DNA of 64,000 bases from NCBI GenBank assembly GCA_029245345.1, contig JAQWPM010000021.1, positions 310,001 to 374,000 of the forward strand, read 5' to 3'. The translations under genes and the position numbers were made by a program. Under the pieces are notes generated by a model. It did no database searches, was not told where the DNA came from, and saw nothing but the letters and a program-made list of their open reading frames with translations. Origin of the DNA: Longimicrobiales bacterium (lineage in GTDB: Bacteria; Gemmatimonadota; Gemmatimonadetes; Longimicrobiales; Gaopeijiaceae). The first letter of the stretch is position 1; each line of letters starts with the position of its first letter. Shown here piece by piece: positions 28,159-36,666 of this stretch.

Positions 28159-28880
28159 CGGATCTGCCGCGCGAGGCTCACCCAACGGGTCCAGTCGCCC
28201 CCGCCCTGCGACTTCATGACGATGCTCACCCCCAACCCGGCTCCACCAGTCCGGATCCCACTTTCCGGCGTAGACAGCGCGTTGCTCGTGAGCGGTTGTC
28301 GTCCACCTCGTCCGCGACGATAGCGCAGGGCTCCATCTGCGATGTGATAACTCCCCGACTCGAACAGACGGACCGCAACGAGCCCCGAATCCAAGACGCC
28401 CTCAACCGCCCACTGCTGAGCGGACCACCCCGACGGGCTAACTCCTAAACGCCACGAACAACTCGCACCGGGCCCCCAACGTTCGAGTGCCCTGACGTCC
28501 GTCTCTCCACTCTCGTAGACAAGCAGCACCGAGTCTTTTTCGGGATCAGGGTCCCGCCCTCCCCTGTATGTCACATCGAGCCGACCCGTTGTGATCAGAC
28601 ATGGAAACGCGACACCCCGGTATGCTCGGAGCACGATCGAATCCGCATCATGGACCATCCAATCCTCTCCCGGATGGCCTTTCGACAGCTCCGCCCTAAG
28701 AACCCATCGAACAATCCTGACGGTCTTCAATGCATCGGCGCGCTCAAGTAGGCCTTGGTGCAGCGTGTGCCCTCGGGCCAGGGCACCCAAAGACATCTGA
28801 ACGAGGAGGAGCCCCAACACCAACGTCACGATCGCCTCAATAAGCGTCCCACCTCTCATCTCCTTGGTGTGCCCGATCAT
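28155..28880 (-). CDS. PilW-like minor prepilin
   Basis: This 241-residue protein opens with a prepilin-like leader, MRGGTLIEAIVTLVLGLLLV, with Glu at the +5-like position. The cleavage-site residue after Gly is Gly instead of the usual Phe. A long globular C-terminal domain follows (two cysteines, many beta-strand-like segments). It sits between the PilV-like and PilX-like genes, overlapping each by 4 bp, which is the common minor-pilin order fimT-pilV-pilW-pilX. A role in priming or in the tip of the pilus is known for such proteins. The specific assignment to PilW is positional. Confidence 0.7.
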   Translation of the reverse strand: MIGHTKEMRGGTLIEAIVTLVLGLLLVQMSLGALARGHTLHQGLLERADALKTVRIVRWVLRAELSKGHPGEDWMVHDADSIVLRAYRGVAFPCLITTGRLDVTYRGGRDPDPEKDSVLLVYESGETDVRALERWGPGASCSWRLGVSPSGWSAQQWAVEGVLDSGLVAVRLFESGSYHIADGALRYRRGRGGRQPLTSNALSTPESGIRTGGAGLGVSIVMKSQGGGDWTRWVSLARQIR

Positions 28881-29206
28881 CCTGTCACCAATCTCCGGGT
28901 CACGATGTAGCTAATTGTGTCGCCCAAATGAGAAATCACTGCCACGCTGACCCGCCCATCCTCGGTGACATCCAACTGCAACTGCCCGAGGTCGAGCACG
29001 CGTGTCTCGGCCCCAGCGCTAGGAAAGCCTCCGATTGAGTCGAGAACATCAAGGGTCGCAGATGTCGCATCCTCGACTTCGATCGCTCGCCGAAGCTCCT
29101 TCGTCGCAACGACGAACATCGTTGCGACCCCAAGAAAGCCGACCTCAAAGATCAGAACACCGACGACGACCTCGACGAGCGTAAAGCCACGCTTCACCAG
29201 CGTCAT
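28877..29206 (-). CDS. PilV-like minor prepilin
   Basis: A compact 109-residue prepilin. The leader MTLVKRGFTLVEVVVGVLI has the Gly-Phe site and Glu5, followed by GFLGVATMFVVATKEL, a pattern typical of PilV. The globular part is very small, about 65 residues, ending in a beta hairpin. It overlaps the FimT-like gene upstream and the PilW-like gene downstream by 4 bp each, so the three are translated as a coupled set. Processing by a prepilin peptidase is expected, but no pilD gene lies in this window. Confidence 0.8.
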   Translation of the reverse strand: MTLVKRGFTLVEVVVGVLIFEVGFLGVATMFVVATKELRRAIEVEDATSATLDVLDSIGGFPSAGAETRVLDLGQLQLDVTEDGRVSVAVISHLGDTISYIVTRRLVTG

Positions 29207-29628
29207 TCGCGGCGGACCCTTCCAAAACTTGAGATCACCACTCGGAGCTGTGCGCTCCCACTTTCGAGGATGACCGTTCGACTCGCGAGCCGTCCCAGGC
29301 CGAGGGCGTCAAAGACGATTCGCGCTGCAGGTCGGCCGCCCCCCAGTCGCATGGTCGCGCCAAACGATCGCGCCAGGTCGACCTCGTTGACGATGGAGTC
29401 CCCGTGGACGATCCGCACCCATTGGGGAGACTCAAGGTGGACCGAAGCCCCACCCTGACCAACGCCCATCGACCGGGCTGTGGCGATTGAGGCGATCACC
29501 GACTCTCTTGCCGCGGCTGCGGAGGCATTGTCCCGATATCGACGGGCTGCGGGGGCCAATGCAGAGCCGCTCATTGCGAGCAGCGCCAAGACGATGGCCA
29601 ACTCGATTAGCGTATGTCCCTTGGTCAT
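29203..29628 (-). CDS. FimT/GspH-like minor prepilin
   Basis: A 141-residue prepilin with leader MTKGHTLIELAIVLALLAM. Cleavage would be after Gly4 with His instead of Phe at +1. The helix is followed by RESVIASIATARSMGVGQGG and a beta-rich tail ending in VVISSFGRVRRE, a pattern close to GspH/FimT proteins (ending in a glycine-arginine strand). FimT has been linked to DNA binding during transformation in other bacteria, which is relevant because comEA is in this window. It begins 15 nt after a terminator hairpin, so its expression may be reduced relative to the pilins. Confidence 0.78.
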   Translation of the reverse strand: MTKGHTLIELAIVLALLAMSGSALAPAARRYRDNASAAAARESVIASIATARSMGVGQGGASVHLESPQWVRIVHGDSIVNEVDLARSFGATMRLGGGRPAARIVFDALGLGRLASRTVILESGSAQLRVVISSFGRVRRE

Positions 29629-29642
29629 GCCACGAAAATTGT

Positions 29643-29659
29643 TCGCCCCAGCGGGGCGA
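29643..29659 (-). terminator. Terminator between the short pilin and the minor pilins
   Basis: A perfect 7-bp GC-rich stem (29643-29649 with 29653-29659) with a 3-nt loop is followed on the minus strand by ACAATTTTCG. It lies 22 bp after the short pilin stop. Partial termination here would let the abundant pilins exceed the minor pilins, a usual stoichiometry in pilus operons. Confidence 0.6.
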
Positions 29660-29681
29660 CGGCATGGCTCTGCGGGACGTC

Positions 29682-29924
29682 TTAGTCGATCCCGGAGTCC
29701 GTGAACGACAGAAGCGATGTCGTGGTCGTGTAGGCGTACTCGTCCGCGCAGTAGATCTCCTGCCGCGAAGCCAGGTTCTTGATATCAGACTTCATGGCGG
29801 CGAAGTACGCCTTCTCGCGAGTCCCAGAGAACTTGGGAATGGCGATCGCCGCCAAGAGCCCGATGATCACCACTACCATCAGCGACTCGATCAGTGTAAA
29901 ACCGTCCCGCGCTGTGCGATCCAT
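29682..29924 (-). CDS. pilA: Short type IV pilin (80 residues), paralogue of the adjacent PilA
   Basis: The leader MDRTARDGFTLIESLMVVVI gives a 73-residue mature pilin starting at Phe. The long N-terminal helix is followed by YFAAMKSDIKNLASRQEIYC and a Thr-rich tail ending LLSFTDSGID. The sequence follows the neighbouring full-length pilin closely and stops where that protein begins its globular C-terminal domain. The start at 29924 is set by the prepilin leader; an upstream extension to 30014 has no pilin feature. Layout and size resemble the short PilA-N of Geobacter. It could be a working short pilin or a decayed duplicate. The intact reading frame and AGGGTGG ahead of the ATG favour the former. 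Confidence 0.8.
   Translation of the reverse strand: MDRTARDGFTLIESLMVVVIIGLLAAIAIPKFSGTREKAYFAAMKSDIKNLASRQEIYCADEYAYTTTTSLLSFTDSGID
29701..29903. repeat. Direct repeat copy 1 (5' part of short pilin gene)
   Basis: This segment matches 30246-30448 without gaps. By hand I count about 20 differences in 203 positions, so close to 90 percent identity, ending sharply at the point where the short pilin ends. It indicates a recent tandem duplication or gene conversion between the two pilin genes. Confidence 0.85.
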
Positions 29925-29983
29925 AGAAAGCCACCCTGGAGGCTGCTCGGGGAGCGATCGGCGCGAACATCCCACCAGTGAAG

Positions 29984-30009
29984 CGACCCGGGCCATGCGG
30001 CCCGGGTCG
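29984..30009 (-). terminator. Strong hairpin between the two pilin genes
   Basis: A perfect 11-bp stem (29984-29994 with 29999-30009) with a 4-nt loop, extremely GC-rich. No T-tract follows on the minus strand (CTTCACTGG), so it may act as an mRNA-stabilising 3' structure or a processing boundary for the upstream pilin message more than as a classical terminator. Confidence 0.55.
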
Positions 30010-30067
30010 TTCACTAGCAGCTACTCTGTCACACCCTCCTGGAAGGATGCAATCTGCATCAGCGAAC

Positions 30068-30463
30068 TTAGCTGGTGCAGGCAACCTCACCCGGCGCAGT
30101 AGCCGTGGTGCTGCCGACGGTCGGCGTAGCAGCCGTTCCGTAGTAGATCACGCAGCCTTCAGCGGTGCCAAGGGCGGCGTGAACCGCACTAGCCGACCAG
30201 CCCGAGCTCGTAGCGGCGGACGCGACCGTCACACCGTCGGAGTTGGTGAACGACAGAAGCGTCGTCGTGGTCGTGTAAGAGTACTCGTCCGCGTAGTAGA
30301 TCTCCTGCTGCGAAGCCAGGTTCTTGATATCGGACTTCATGGCGGCGAAGTACGCCTTCTCGCGAGTCGCGGAGAACTTCGGAATGGCGATGGCCGCCAG
30401 GATCCCGATGATCACAACTACGATCAGGAGCTCGATGAGGGTAAAACCCTTGTTGTCTCGCAT
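30068..30463 (-). CDS. pilA: Major type IV pilin PilA
   Basis: This is the probable major structural pilin, 131 residues. The leader MRDNKGFTLIELLIVVVIIG is canonical, with Gly6-Phe7 cleavage and Glu5 of the mature chain. The helix continues through FSATREKAYFAAMKSDIKN and gives way to a Ser/Thr/Ala-rich globular domain. Two cysteines near the C-terminus (EGCVIYY and EVACTS) could close the usual disulfide loop. The Ser/Thr-rich tail would offer O-glycosylation sites. Start 30463 has GGAG at a suitable distance. A sigma-54 promoter lies about 55 bp upstream. It is followed by a hairpin and then the short paralogue. Confidence 0.93.
   Translation of the reverse strand: MRDNKGFTLIELLIVVVIIGILAAIAIPKFSATREKAYFAAMKSDIKNLASQQEIYYADEYSYTTTTTLLSFTNSDGVTVASAATSSGWSASAVHAALGTAEGCVIYYGTAATPTVGSTTATAPGEVACTS
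30246..30448. repeat. Direct repeat copy 2 (5' part of major pilin gene)
   Basis: Partner of 29701-29903, covering the leader, helix and first part of the globular region of the major pilin. Divergence is mostly at third codon positions. Confidence 0.85.
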
Positions 30464-30517
30464 GAGCGGGGACTCCAGGTGGTGGGTAGAACAGGGAACT
30501 GCGTTGTGCAACAAGGA

Positions 30518-30533
30518 AGCAAGGGAGGGTCCA
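30518..30533 (-). promoter_or_regulatory. Sigma-54 (-24/-12) promoter of the major pilin gene
   Basis: On the minus strand the sequence reads TGGACCCTCCCTTGCT. It has the invariant GG of the -24 element and the GC of the -12 element at exactly the required spacing (TGG-N8-TTGCT). Transcription would start near 30508, leaving a leader of about 45 nt before the ATG at 30463. pilA control by sigma-54 and PilR is established in other bacteria, and pilR/pilS lie upstream in this same locus. Confidence 0.8.
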
Positions 30534-30683
30534 ACAACGGAGCGAGCACCGTATATCACACCACCATAACGAGTTACGCAGCCACCCTGTGCGTCTCGCA
30601 ACCCTGTTAAGGCCGATATTGGTGGGGGATTCTGCACGATGCGGGCGAAATACCCCTCTTCTGCGGCAATGCGCGATGTCGTA

Positions 30684-32567
30684 TTAGTTGGCTACGAGCG
30701 AGTCCACCGCGGCCCTACCGAATACGGCCACTTTGACTGAATCGACGTGGACGCGAGCGCGGCCTGACAGTTCAGCCGCCAACGCCGCGTCCAGGGCGGT
30801 ACGAGCCGAAACGCTGTCACCCTCGGCCAGCCCGAGATACGCCATCGTGAGCCACTGTTGCCAGTAATTGCCCATTCCCTGGGCCTGGAGGGCGCTCTCT
30901 CGTGCGGAGGCAGCCTCGGCAAACCTGCCGCGCGCGGCCAAGGACCATGAGATGATATGCGGCCGAAGCGGGTCTCGATCGTCGATCATCAAGGACAGCC
31001 GACTGAATCGCTCCGCCAACTCCGGCTCATTCCACTCCGAGTAGATCTCTGCGAGAAGAGCTGGTGCCACGGCGAAGCCGGGCTCCCGGCGCCAGGCGTG
31101 CCGCAGGAGGCCCTCGGCACCCTCCAACATCTCATGCCGAATCAACGTCTGCGCCACATCAGTCGTGATTTGGTAGTGGGCATCCAGGAGATCGACGGCG
31201 ATCCGGTACGACTGGAGAGCCTGCTTGGTGAGCCCCCTGTCCATAAACGCATCCCCGAGCACCCATTGGGACCGGCCGGAATGGGGGAAGTCCGCGACGA
31301 GCGCGTTCAACATGGCCGGGTTGTCTTTCCAGGTCGGGTTCCGCTCCCAGGTTCGAGCCGAGCCCAAAAGAACAACCAACCCCACCGTGACGAGAGCCAC
31401 CTTCGGCCTAGCGACGTAGAACCGGGCGAACAACCACCCCGTAGCCGCCGCCAATCCCACAGACGGCAAGTACAGCGTCCGCTCGGCGAGCAACACGCCG
31501 GCCACAAAAAACACGTTCGCTACTGGGGAAAGCGTAAGCATGAACCATACGACCCCAAATCCAGCGGCCCGAGGCGAATTCAATCCGGATCTCATGGGGG
31601 CTCGGCGCCATGCGATCAACGCAGCCGCTAGAAGCGCCAACGCTAGAGCCGCCCCAACTGAATTGGCCAGCTTCCAACCGATCGAGATCGGAATCACACC
31701 AGGTGCGTAGTCTGACGAGAGATCGAGCGGCAGCACCCAGAGGCGGACGTAGTTCCCCCACACCTCGGAAATCGTCCAGATTCGCGGGACCTCGAGCAGC
31801 AGGTCCGCGCCGAGCGGCCCCAGCGGGTTGGCGATCGTCCCCAAAATCCCCAGTCTCGGGATCAGCATTAGGGCCGCCCCAATGATGAGCGCCGCGTAAA
31901 CGCGCCATCGCTCACGCAGGTAGCGGAGAAGGTCCGCAAACGTCAGGCGCCCGCGGGACGCATCGAGCAGGAAGATGATGGCTGGGAGGGTCGCGGCTCC
32001 TTCCTTGGCTCCAAAGGCAACTGCGTACAACAGCCCGATCAGTACCGCGTCACGCCATCTGCTCTCAGGCGGCCCTCTCACATGGACAAGGCACGCCATG
32101 AGAAACAGGCCCGTAGAGACGAGTTCCGACAGTCCCACCAGGTTGGCGACCGCCTCTACGTGGACGGGGTGAATGGCGAAGACGAGCGCCCCGAAGAACG
32201 CGGCGCGCATCGACATCAACTCCCAAAGCAACAGAAGGACCAACGATGTCACGGCAACGTGCGCGAGCACGTTCACTAGATGGAAGAGCCACGGGGCCCC
32301 TCTAGAGACGATCCACTGGACCCCGAAGAGGGCCTGGGTGGTGGGCCTCCAGAGGCCGTTCTCCCGTCCATAAACGCCGGGCCAGTAGGGCGCAAAGATC
32401 GCAGACGGCAACGTTTCTATCGACTGGATCGCGCTGTTGTTGGCGATGATATGGTGGTCATCGTACGCGAACCGGTTGGGAACGGCGTTCGCGTAGACGA
32501 GTCCGGCCACGATGGCCACGGCCAACACGACCCTCTTCCGATTACGGAGGAACGCGTCCAGCCTCAC
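30684..32567 (-). CDS. TMTC-like GT-C membrane glycosyltransferase with TPR tail (copy 1)
   Basis: A 627-residue protein with many membrane helices in the first ~400 residues and a soluble helical tail of TPR type. The first external loop has NRFAYDDHHIIANN, with an Asp-Asp pair (36-37) typical of lipid-phosphate-sugar-dependent GT-C enzymes. This layout matches eukaryotic TMTC O-mannosyltransferases and their uncharacterised bacterial relatives. Its start overlaps the stop of the second copy by 4 bp. The major pilin gene follows after a 220-bp promoter region. The likely role is transfer of a sugar from a polyprenyl-phosphate donor to a secreted protein. The acceptor is unknown; pilin is the obvious candidate by position. 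Confidence 0.75.
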   Translation of the reverse strand: MRLDAFLRNRKRVVLAVAIVAGLVYANAVPNRFAYDDHHIIANNSAIQSIETLPSAIFAPYWPGVYGRENGLWRPTTQALFGVQWIVSRGAPWLFHLVNVLAHVAVTSLVLLLLWELMSMRAAFFGALVFAIHPVHVEAVANLVGLSELVSTGLFLMACLVHVRGPPESRWRDAVLIGLLYAVAFGAKEGAATLPAIIFLLDASRGRLTFADLLRYLRERWRVYAALIIGAALMLIPRLGILGTIANPLGPLGADLLLEVPRIWTISEVWGNYVRLWVLPLDLSSDYAPGVIPISIGWKLANSVGAALALALLAAALIAWRRAPMRSGLNSPRAAGFGVVWFMLTLSPVANVFFVAGVLLAERTLYLPSVGLAAATGWLFARFYVARPKVALVTVGLVVLLGSARTWERNPTWKDNPAMLNALVADFPHSGRSQWVLGDAFMDRGLTKQALQSYRIAVDLLDAHYQITTDVAQTLIRHEMLEGAEGLLRHAWRREPGFAVAPALLAEIYSEWNEPELAERFSRLSLMIDDRDPLRPHIISWSLAARGRFAEAASARESALQAQGMGNYWQQWLTMAYLGLAEGDSVSARTALDAALAAELSGRARVHVDSVKVAVFGRAAVDSLVAN

Positions 32568-34369
32568 GGACGACTCGTCGCATGAGCACGCGCCGCTTCC
32601 GCGGAGACGGTGTCCCCCGCTAGCTCGAGGAGATCCCCGAGCCGCGTCCAGTCCGAGACCGAAGTGGAATCCTGCCCGAGGGCTGCCCGTCGCGCTCGGA
32701 CGGCAGCGTCCAGATCACCCTTGGCCACATAGGACTCGGAGACCAGGGCCCACAACCCTCGGTGGCTACCAACCCTCGCGAGGCCCGCCAGCGCGACAGC
32801 GTGAGCGGACCGCCCGTCTCCATCAAGAAGTTTTTGCTCGGACAGGCGTTCATAGGCCACTGAATAATCCGGCAGAAGTTGGATCGCGCGCGCCAGGAGT
32901 TCCTCCGCTCCTTCGTGATCTCCGATTCGATGTTTGAAGCCCGCCACTTCAACCAGGAGTTGATAGTTGTTCGGGGCAACCTCAAGAGCGATATCGTAGA
33001 CGTCTCCAGCTTCGGCAAGGGCTCCGACTCGCTCGAGACCACCCCCGCGAGCGCGCAGAGCGAGCCAAGACTCGGGATGATCGGCTGCGAGGGTGCTCAC
33101 GACGGAGTACGTGTCCATCCAGGCGGGGTTCCGCGTGACAGTGCGCACAAACATCCCTACAACGAAAACCGCGAACAGTCCGAGCAGGACTCTCCGGCGC
33201 GCCATTGGGATCTCACCCGCGAGGTGATGCACCATTCCTGCTATTCCCAAGGCGAGCCCGACAGACGGGAGGTAGAGCGTCCGTTCTGCCAAGACGATGT
33301 CCGCCCGGACCACGAGGTTCGAGACCGGAAGGATGGTCACGAAGAACCACAGAGCTCCGAGCGAAACGGTCGGGGCCCGTCGCCGAAGGAGCCAGGCGCC
33401 ACCCAGGAGAGCGACGATCAGTACCGCGCCTGAAATCGCCTCGAGGGTCAGACTATGGGTGGGCAGAATCACGCCCGGTCCGTAGTCGGCGCTCAGGTCC
33501 AGGGGGAAGAACATCAGCCTGAGATAGTGCGGCCAGACCGTCAATGCGGTGAGCAGACGCTCCGGCACAGACAGGCCTAGCAGTGCGGGAGATGCACTCT
33601 CCCCCGTGAACGTGCCTAGGACCTCCCCCCGAACGATCACGTATAGGGCCATGACCGCGACCAAACCCACGATCGTCAGTGCTTCTTCACGAAACCGTTG
33701 TCTCAATCCGGCATCGCTATGTCGAAACAGCTTGAGGGCGATTAGGGCAGTTGGTAGGGTGATTGTGATTTTTTTGGACCCCATCGCGAATAGGGAAAGC
33801 GCCGCCAGAGCGAGCAATCGAAGGCCCCGCCTGAGCCCACCTGCGGGCCTCCAGTTCAGGTATACGAGGCAGGCACCCAAATAGCCCAGAGCGGCATACA
33901 GTTCAGCCCGCCCCATAACATTCGCGACCGCCTCCACATGCACGGGGTGAACCGCGAAGACCAGGGAGGCCAGGAAGGCAGGGAGCAACGGGACGAAGCG
34001 CAGCAGCAACGCCAATACCAAAAGACTAATGAGCCCCTGAGCTAAGACGCTGACCACGTGGAAGCCGAGTTCATCCCCTCCAAAGACAGCCCACTCCACG
34101 GCGAAGCTCGTGAGTACAACAGGCCGATAGTTACCCACACCCTGGGGAGCATCAGGCCAGGCAGGTTCAAGAAAGGCATCGGCAATAAGAGCCTCGGTAA
34201 CCACAGGGTTCCCAACAATGAACCAGTTGTCATCGTACGCGAACCCGTTGCCCAACGAGGTCAGATAGGCCGCGACCGCGACAAGGAAGAGAAGCGTCCG
34301 CGCTCGAGGCAGAGATGTCGACACGGTGGGCGCGCTAGTCGCTTCGGTTAACCGGCACTCCGCCGCCAT
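32564..34369 (-). CDS. TMTC-like GT-C membrane glycosyltransferase with TPR tail (copy 2)
   Basis: Paralogue of the following gene, 601 residues, same plan: multispanning N-terminal part, then about 170 residues of TPR-like helices (for example [24 protein letters not shown]). The catalytic loop reads [17 protein letters not shown] with Asp46-Asp47. Start choice is uncertain. The ATG at 34369 overlaps the GT2 stop by 35 bp, while a GTG at 34327 would begin just after it. The two copies overlap by 4 bp and share the order of helices, so they probably arose by duplication and may act as a heteromer or on different acceptors. Confidence 0.75.
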   Translation of the reverse strand: MAAECRLTEATSAPTVSTSLPRARTLLFLVAVAAYLTSLGNGFAYDDNWFIVGNPVVTEALIADAFLEPAWPDAPQGVGNYRPVVLTSFAVEWAVFGGDELGFHVVSVLAQGLISLLVLALLLRFVPLLPAFLASLVFAVHPVHVEAVANVMGRAELYAALGYLGACLVYLNWRPAGGLRRGLRLLALAALSLFAMGSKKITITLPTALIALKLFRHSDAGLRQRFREEALTIVGLVAVMALYVIVRGEVLGTFTGESASPALLGLSVPERLLTALTVWPHYLRLMFFPLDLSADYGPGVILPTHSLTLEAISGAVLIVALLGGAWLLRRRAPTVSLGALWFFVTILPVSNLVVRADIVLAERTLYLPSVGLALGIAGMVHHLAGEIPMARRRVLLGLFAVFVVGMFVRTVTRNPAWMDTYSVVSTLAADHPESWLALRARGGGLERVGALAEAGDVYDIALEVAPNNYQLLVEVAGFKHRIGDHEGAEELLARAIQLLPDYSVAYERLSEQKLLDGDGRSAHAVALAGLARVGSHRGLWALVSESYVAKGDLDAAVRARRAALGQDSTSVSDWTRLGDLLELAGDTVSAEAARAHATSRP

Positions 34370-35192
34370 CTCCGATCGCCGGCGGGGTTCCGCTCGTCAC
34401 ACGCTCGGGGGCATCCCATGGGTCCACAGCAGGCGCACGCCATGTCGGGACACGTGGGGGTGCGAGGTTGTACTTGAGAATGCTCCAGAGTGCCGACACA
34501 CCGTCTTTCCAGCCGATCTTCTTGCCCTCGGCGTACGACCGTCCGTTGTAACTGATCGGGAGTTCGTAGATACGGGCTCCCGCTTGGGCCAGCCTAGCTG
34601 TCAATTCGGGTTCGATTCCGAACCGTTGCGCGGACAGAGGAAGTGACTGGAGCAGCTCCGTCCTGACCATTTTGTAGCATGTCTCCATGTCGGTCAGGTT
34701 CAGGTCCGTGAACATGTTGGACAGGAGCGTCAAAAAACGATTCCCGATCGAGTGCCAAAAGAAGAGCACCCGATGTGGCCCGCCGAGGAAGCGCGATCCG
34801 TACACCGCGTCCGCCTTGCCCCTGAGAATCGGCTCAAGGAGGATGGGTAACTCGTGGGGATCGTACTCCAGGTCAGCATCCTGGACGACGACCACGTCAC
34901 CGCGAGCCCTCCCGAACCCCGTACGGAGGGCACTTCCCTTTCCTCCGTTTTTCTCATGGAACACGAGCTGATCGATCAGCTTGTCGTCGAGTTTCCGAAG
35001 TAGGTCCCGAGTGCCGTCGGTCGACCCGTCATCGACGACGATCACTTCCAACGCCAGCGGGACCTCACGCACACGCCGCAGCAAGCTCTCCACCGTCGAG
35101 ACTTCGTTGTAACACGGAATCACCACCGACAGGGTCACGCGGTCCCAGGGCAGCTTCTCCTGAGGCACTCTAGGGATGTCGATTCCGCTCAT
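34335..35192 (-). CDS. Family 2 glycosyltransferase, polyprenyl-phosphate sugar synthase-like
   Basis: A soluble GT-A enzyme of 285 residues. [10 protein letters not shown] opens the fold (21-30), VDDGSTDG (53-60) binds the nucleotide, and QDADLEYDP (104-112) carries the DxD metal site. The arrangement matches dolichol-phosphate-mannose synthase (DPM1) relatives that charge a lipid phosphate with a sugar from GDP- or UDP-sugar. No C-terminal membrane helices are present. Its position directly ahead of two lipid-sugar-dependent GT-C enzymes fits donor synthesis for them. The sugar identity cannot be read from sequence. The C-terminal 35 residues (Pro/Gly-rich) are outside the fold. Confidence 0.85.
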   Translation of the reverse strand: MSGIDIPRVPQEKLPWDRVTLSVVIPCYNEVSTVESLLRRVREVPLALEVIVVDDGSTDGTRDLLRKLDDKLIDQLVFHEKNGGKGSALRTGFGRARGDVVVVQDADLEYDPHELPILLEPILRGKADAVYGSRFLGGPHRVLFFWHSIGNRFLTLLSNMFTDLNLTDMETCYKMVRTELLQSLPLSAQRFGIEPELTARLAQAGARIYELPISYNGRSYAEGKKIGWKDGVSALWSILKYNLAPPRVPTWRAPAVDPWDAPERVTSGTPPAIGDGGGVPVNRSD

Positions 35193-35295
35193 GACGATTC
35201 ACGATCGTTGGATGGATATCTGTATTCAATGAGACGCCAACCTACTCCACCAGCTCCTAAGGGAAGGAACCACGGGCGAAAGCGCACACCAAGTG

Positions 35296-36666
35296 TCACT
35301 CCGCGATTCCATACCGATTGAGCTTCCGATACAGAGTGGACGGATCAATCCCGAGCACCTCTGCCGCACGAGACTTGTTGCCGCCCTCCGCCTGCAAGAC
35401 CCACAGAATGTAGGCGCGCTCAATCACTTCCATCGTTGGGTTATCTGCAATCGGCTCTGCAGCCAGACGTGTCGGCGGCGCCTCTCGGACCCGCTCAGGC
35501 AATGAATCGCGAGTGACCGAACTGCCCGTCGCGACCACCGCCGCTCGCTCGAGTGCATTCTCGAGTTCACGCACGTTCCCCGGCCAGCCGTATTCTACGA
35601 GTGCGTCCATGGCTGCGTCCGAAATGTCCATGCTCTGATCGGCCCCATCCGACTCGGCTCGGGAGTCGAGGAAGTAGCGCGCAAGCAGAGGAATGTCCTC
35701 CTTCCTCTCCCTCAGCTGAGGAAGCCGCAGCTGGATGACGTTGAGTCGATAGTAGAGGTCACTGCGGAAGTCCCCTCGCTTGATTCCCTCTTCCAGATCG
35801 CGGTTCGTGGCCGCGATGATACGGGCGTGAACCGGGACCGGCTTCGTCGCACCTACCGGAATCACCTCTCGTTCCTGAAGGGCCCGGAGGAGTTTGACCT
35901 GAGTCGCTGGGCTCGTTTCTCCGATTTCGTCCAGCAAAAACGTACCTCCGGCCGCTGCAACCAAAAGACCATCCTTGTCTTTCACCGCTCCCGTAAACGA
36001 ACCCTTCACGTGGCCGAAGAGTTCGCTCTCGAGGAGACCCTCGGGAAGCGCTCCGCAGTTGATCGACAGGAACGGGCCTTCGGTGCGCTCCGATAGCTCG
36101 TGGATGTAGCGGGCGACCACTTCCTTCCCCGTGCCGCTCGCGCCCGACAAAAGAACGGTTGAGTCCGTGGATGCGACGGTCTCGGCCAGCTTCAGTGCCG
36201 CCACAAAATTCGGCGCGACACCGATGGGCCTGCCTGCCGGCCGGCCTTTCCCCGTCCGAATCTCCTTCTTGAGACGCTTGTTTTCGACACGAAGCTGTCG
36301 GGTCTCCGCCGCACGCCTGCAAATAGCAAGCAACTCCTCGTTGGCGAACGGCTTCTGCAAGTAGTAATAGGCTCCCTCGTTCACCGCGCGCACCGCCGAC
36401 TGAAGAGACGCCTGTGCAGTCATAAGGATGACGGACATCTCCGGATCGACCTCGTGCGCCCGAGCCAGCACCTCGAGGCCCGTCGCACCGGGCATCCTGA
36501 TGTCTGTGAGGACGATGTCCGGAAGCTCCTGGTCGAGGGCATCCAGAGCCTTGGACCCAGAATCGGCTACGGCGACCTGGTATCCCTGCCCCCTGAACAA
36601 GATGGACAGCGTCTCGAGGATCGCGGTCTCGTCGTCCACGAGTAGAATCTTCACTGGATTTTTCAT
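35296..36666 (-). CDS. pilR: NtrC-family sigma-54 response regulator, PilR-like
   Basis: A complete response regulator of 456 residues. The receiver has Asp11/Asp12, phospho-acceptor Asp55 (DIVLTDIRMPG) and Lys105. The AAA+ domain has Walker A GASGTGKE (175-182) and the sigma-54 contact loop GSFTGA (222-227), where Ser replaces the commoner Ala. The Fis-type HTH ends the protein (SRAAEVLGIDPSTLYRKL). The start overlaps the sensor-kinase stop by 4 bp, so the pair is one two-component system. The sigma-54 promoter before pilA, in the same locus, is the natural target. Confidence 0.9.
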   Translation of the reverse strand: MKNPVKILLVDDETAILETLSILFRGQGYQVAVADSGSKALDALDQELPDIVLTDIRMPGATGLEVLARAHEVDPEMSVILMTAQASLQSAVRAVNEGAYYYLQKPFANEELLAICRRAAETRQLRVENKRLKKEIRTGKGRPAGRPIGVAPNFVAALKLAETVASTDSTVLLSGASGTGKEVVARYIHELSERTEGPFLSINCGALPEGLLESELFGHVKGSFTGAVKDKDGLLVAAAGGTFLLDEIGETSPATQVKLLRALQEREVIPVGATKPVPVHARIIAATNRDLEEGIKRGDFRSDLYYRLNVIQLRLPQLRERKEDIPLLARYFLDSRAESDGADQSMDISDAAMDALVEYGWPGNVRELENALERAAVVATGSSVTRDSLPERVREAPPTRLAAEPIADNPTMEVIERAYILWVLQAEGGNKSRAAEVLGIDPSTLYRKLNRYGIAE

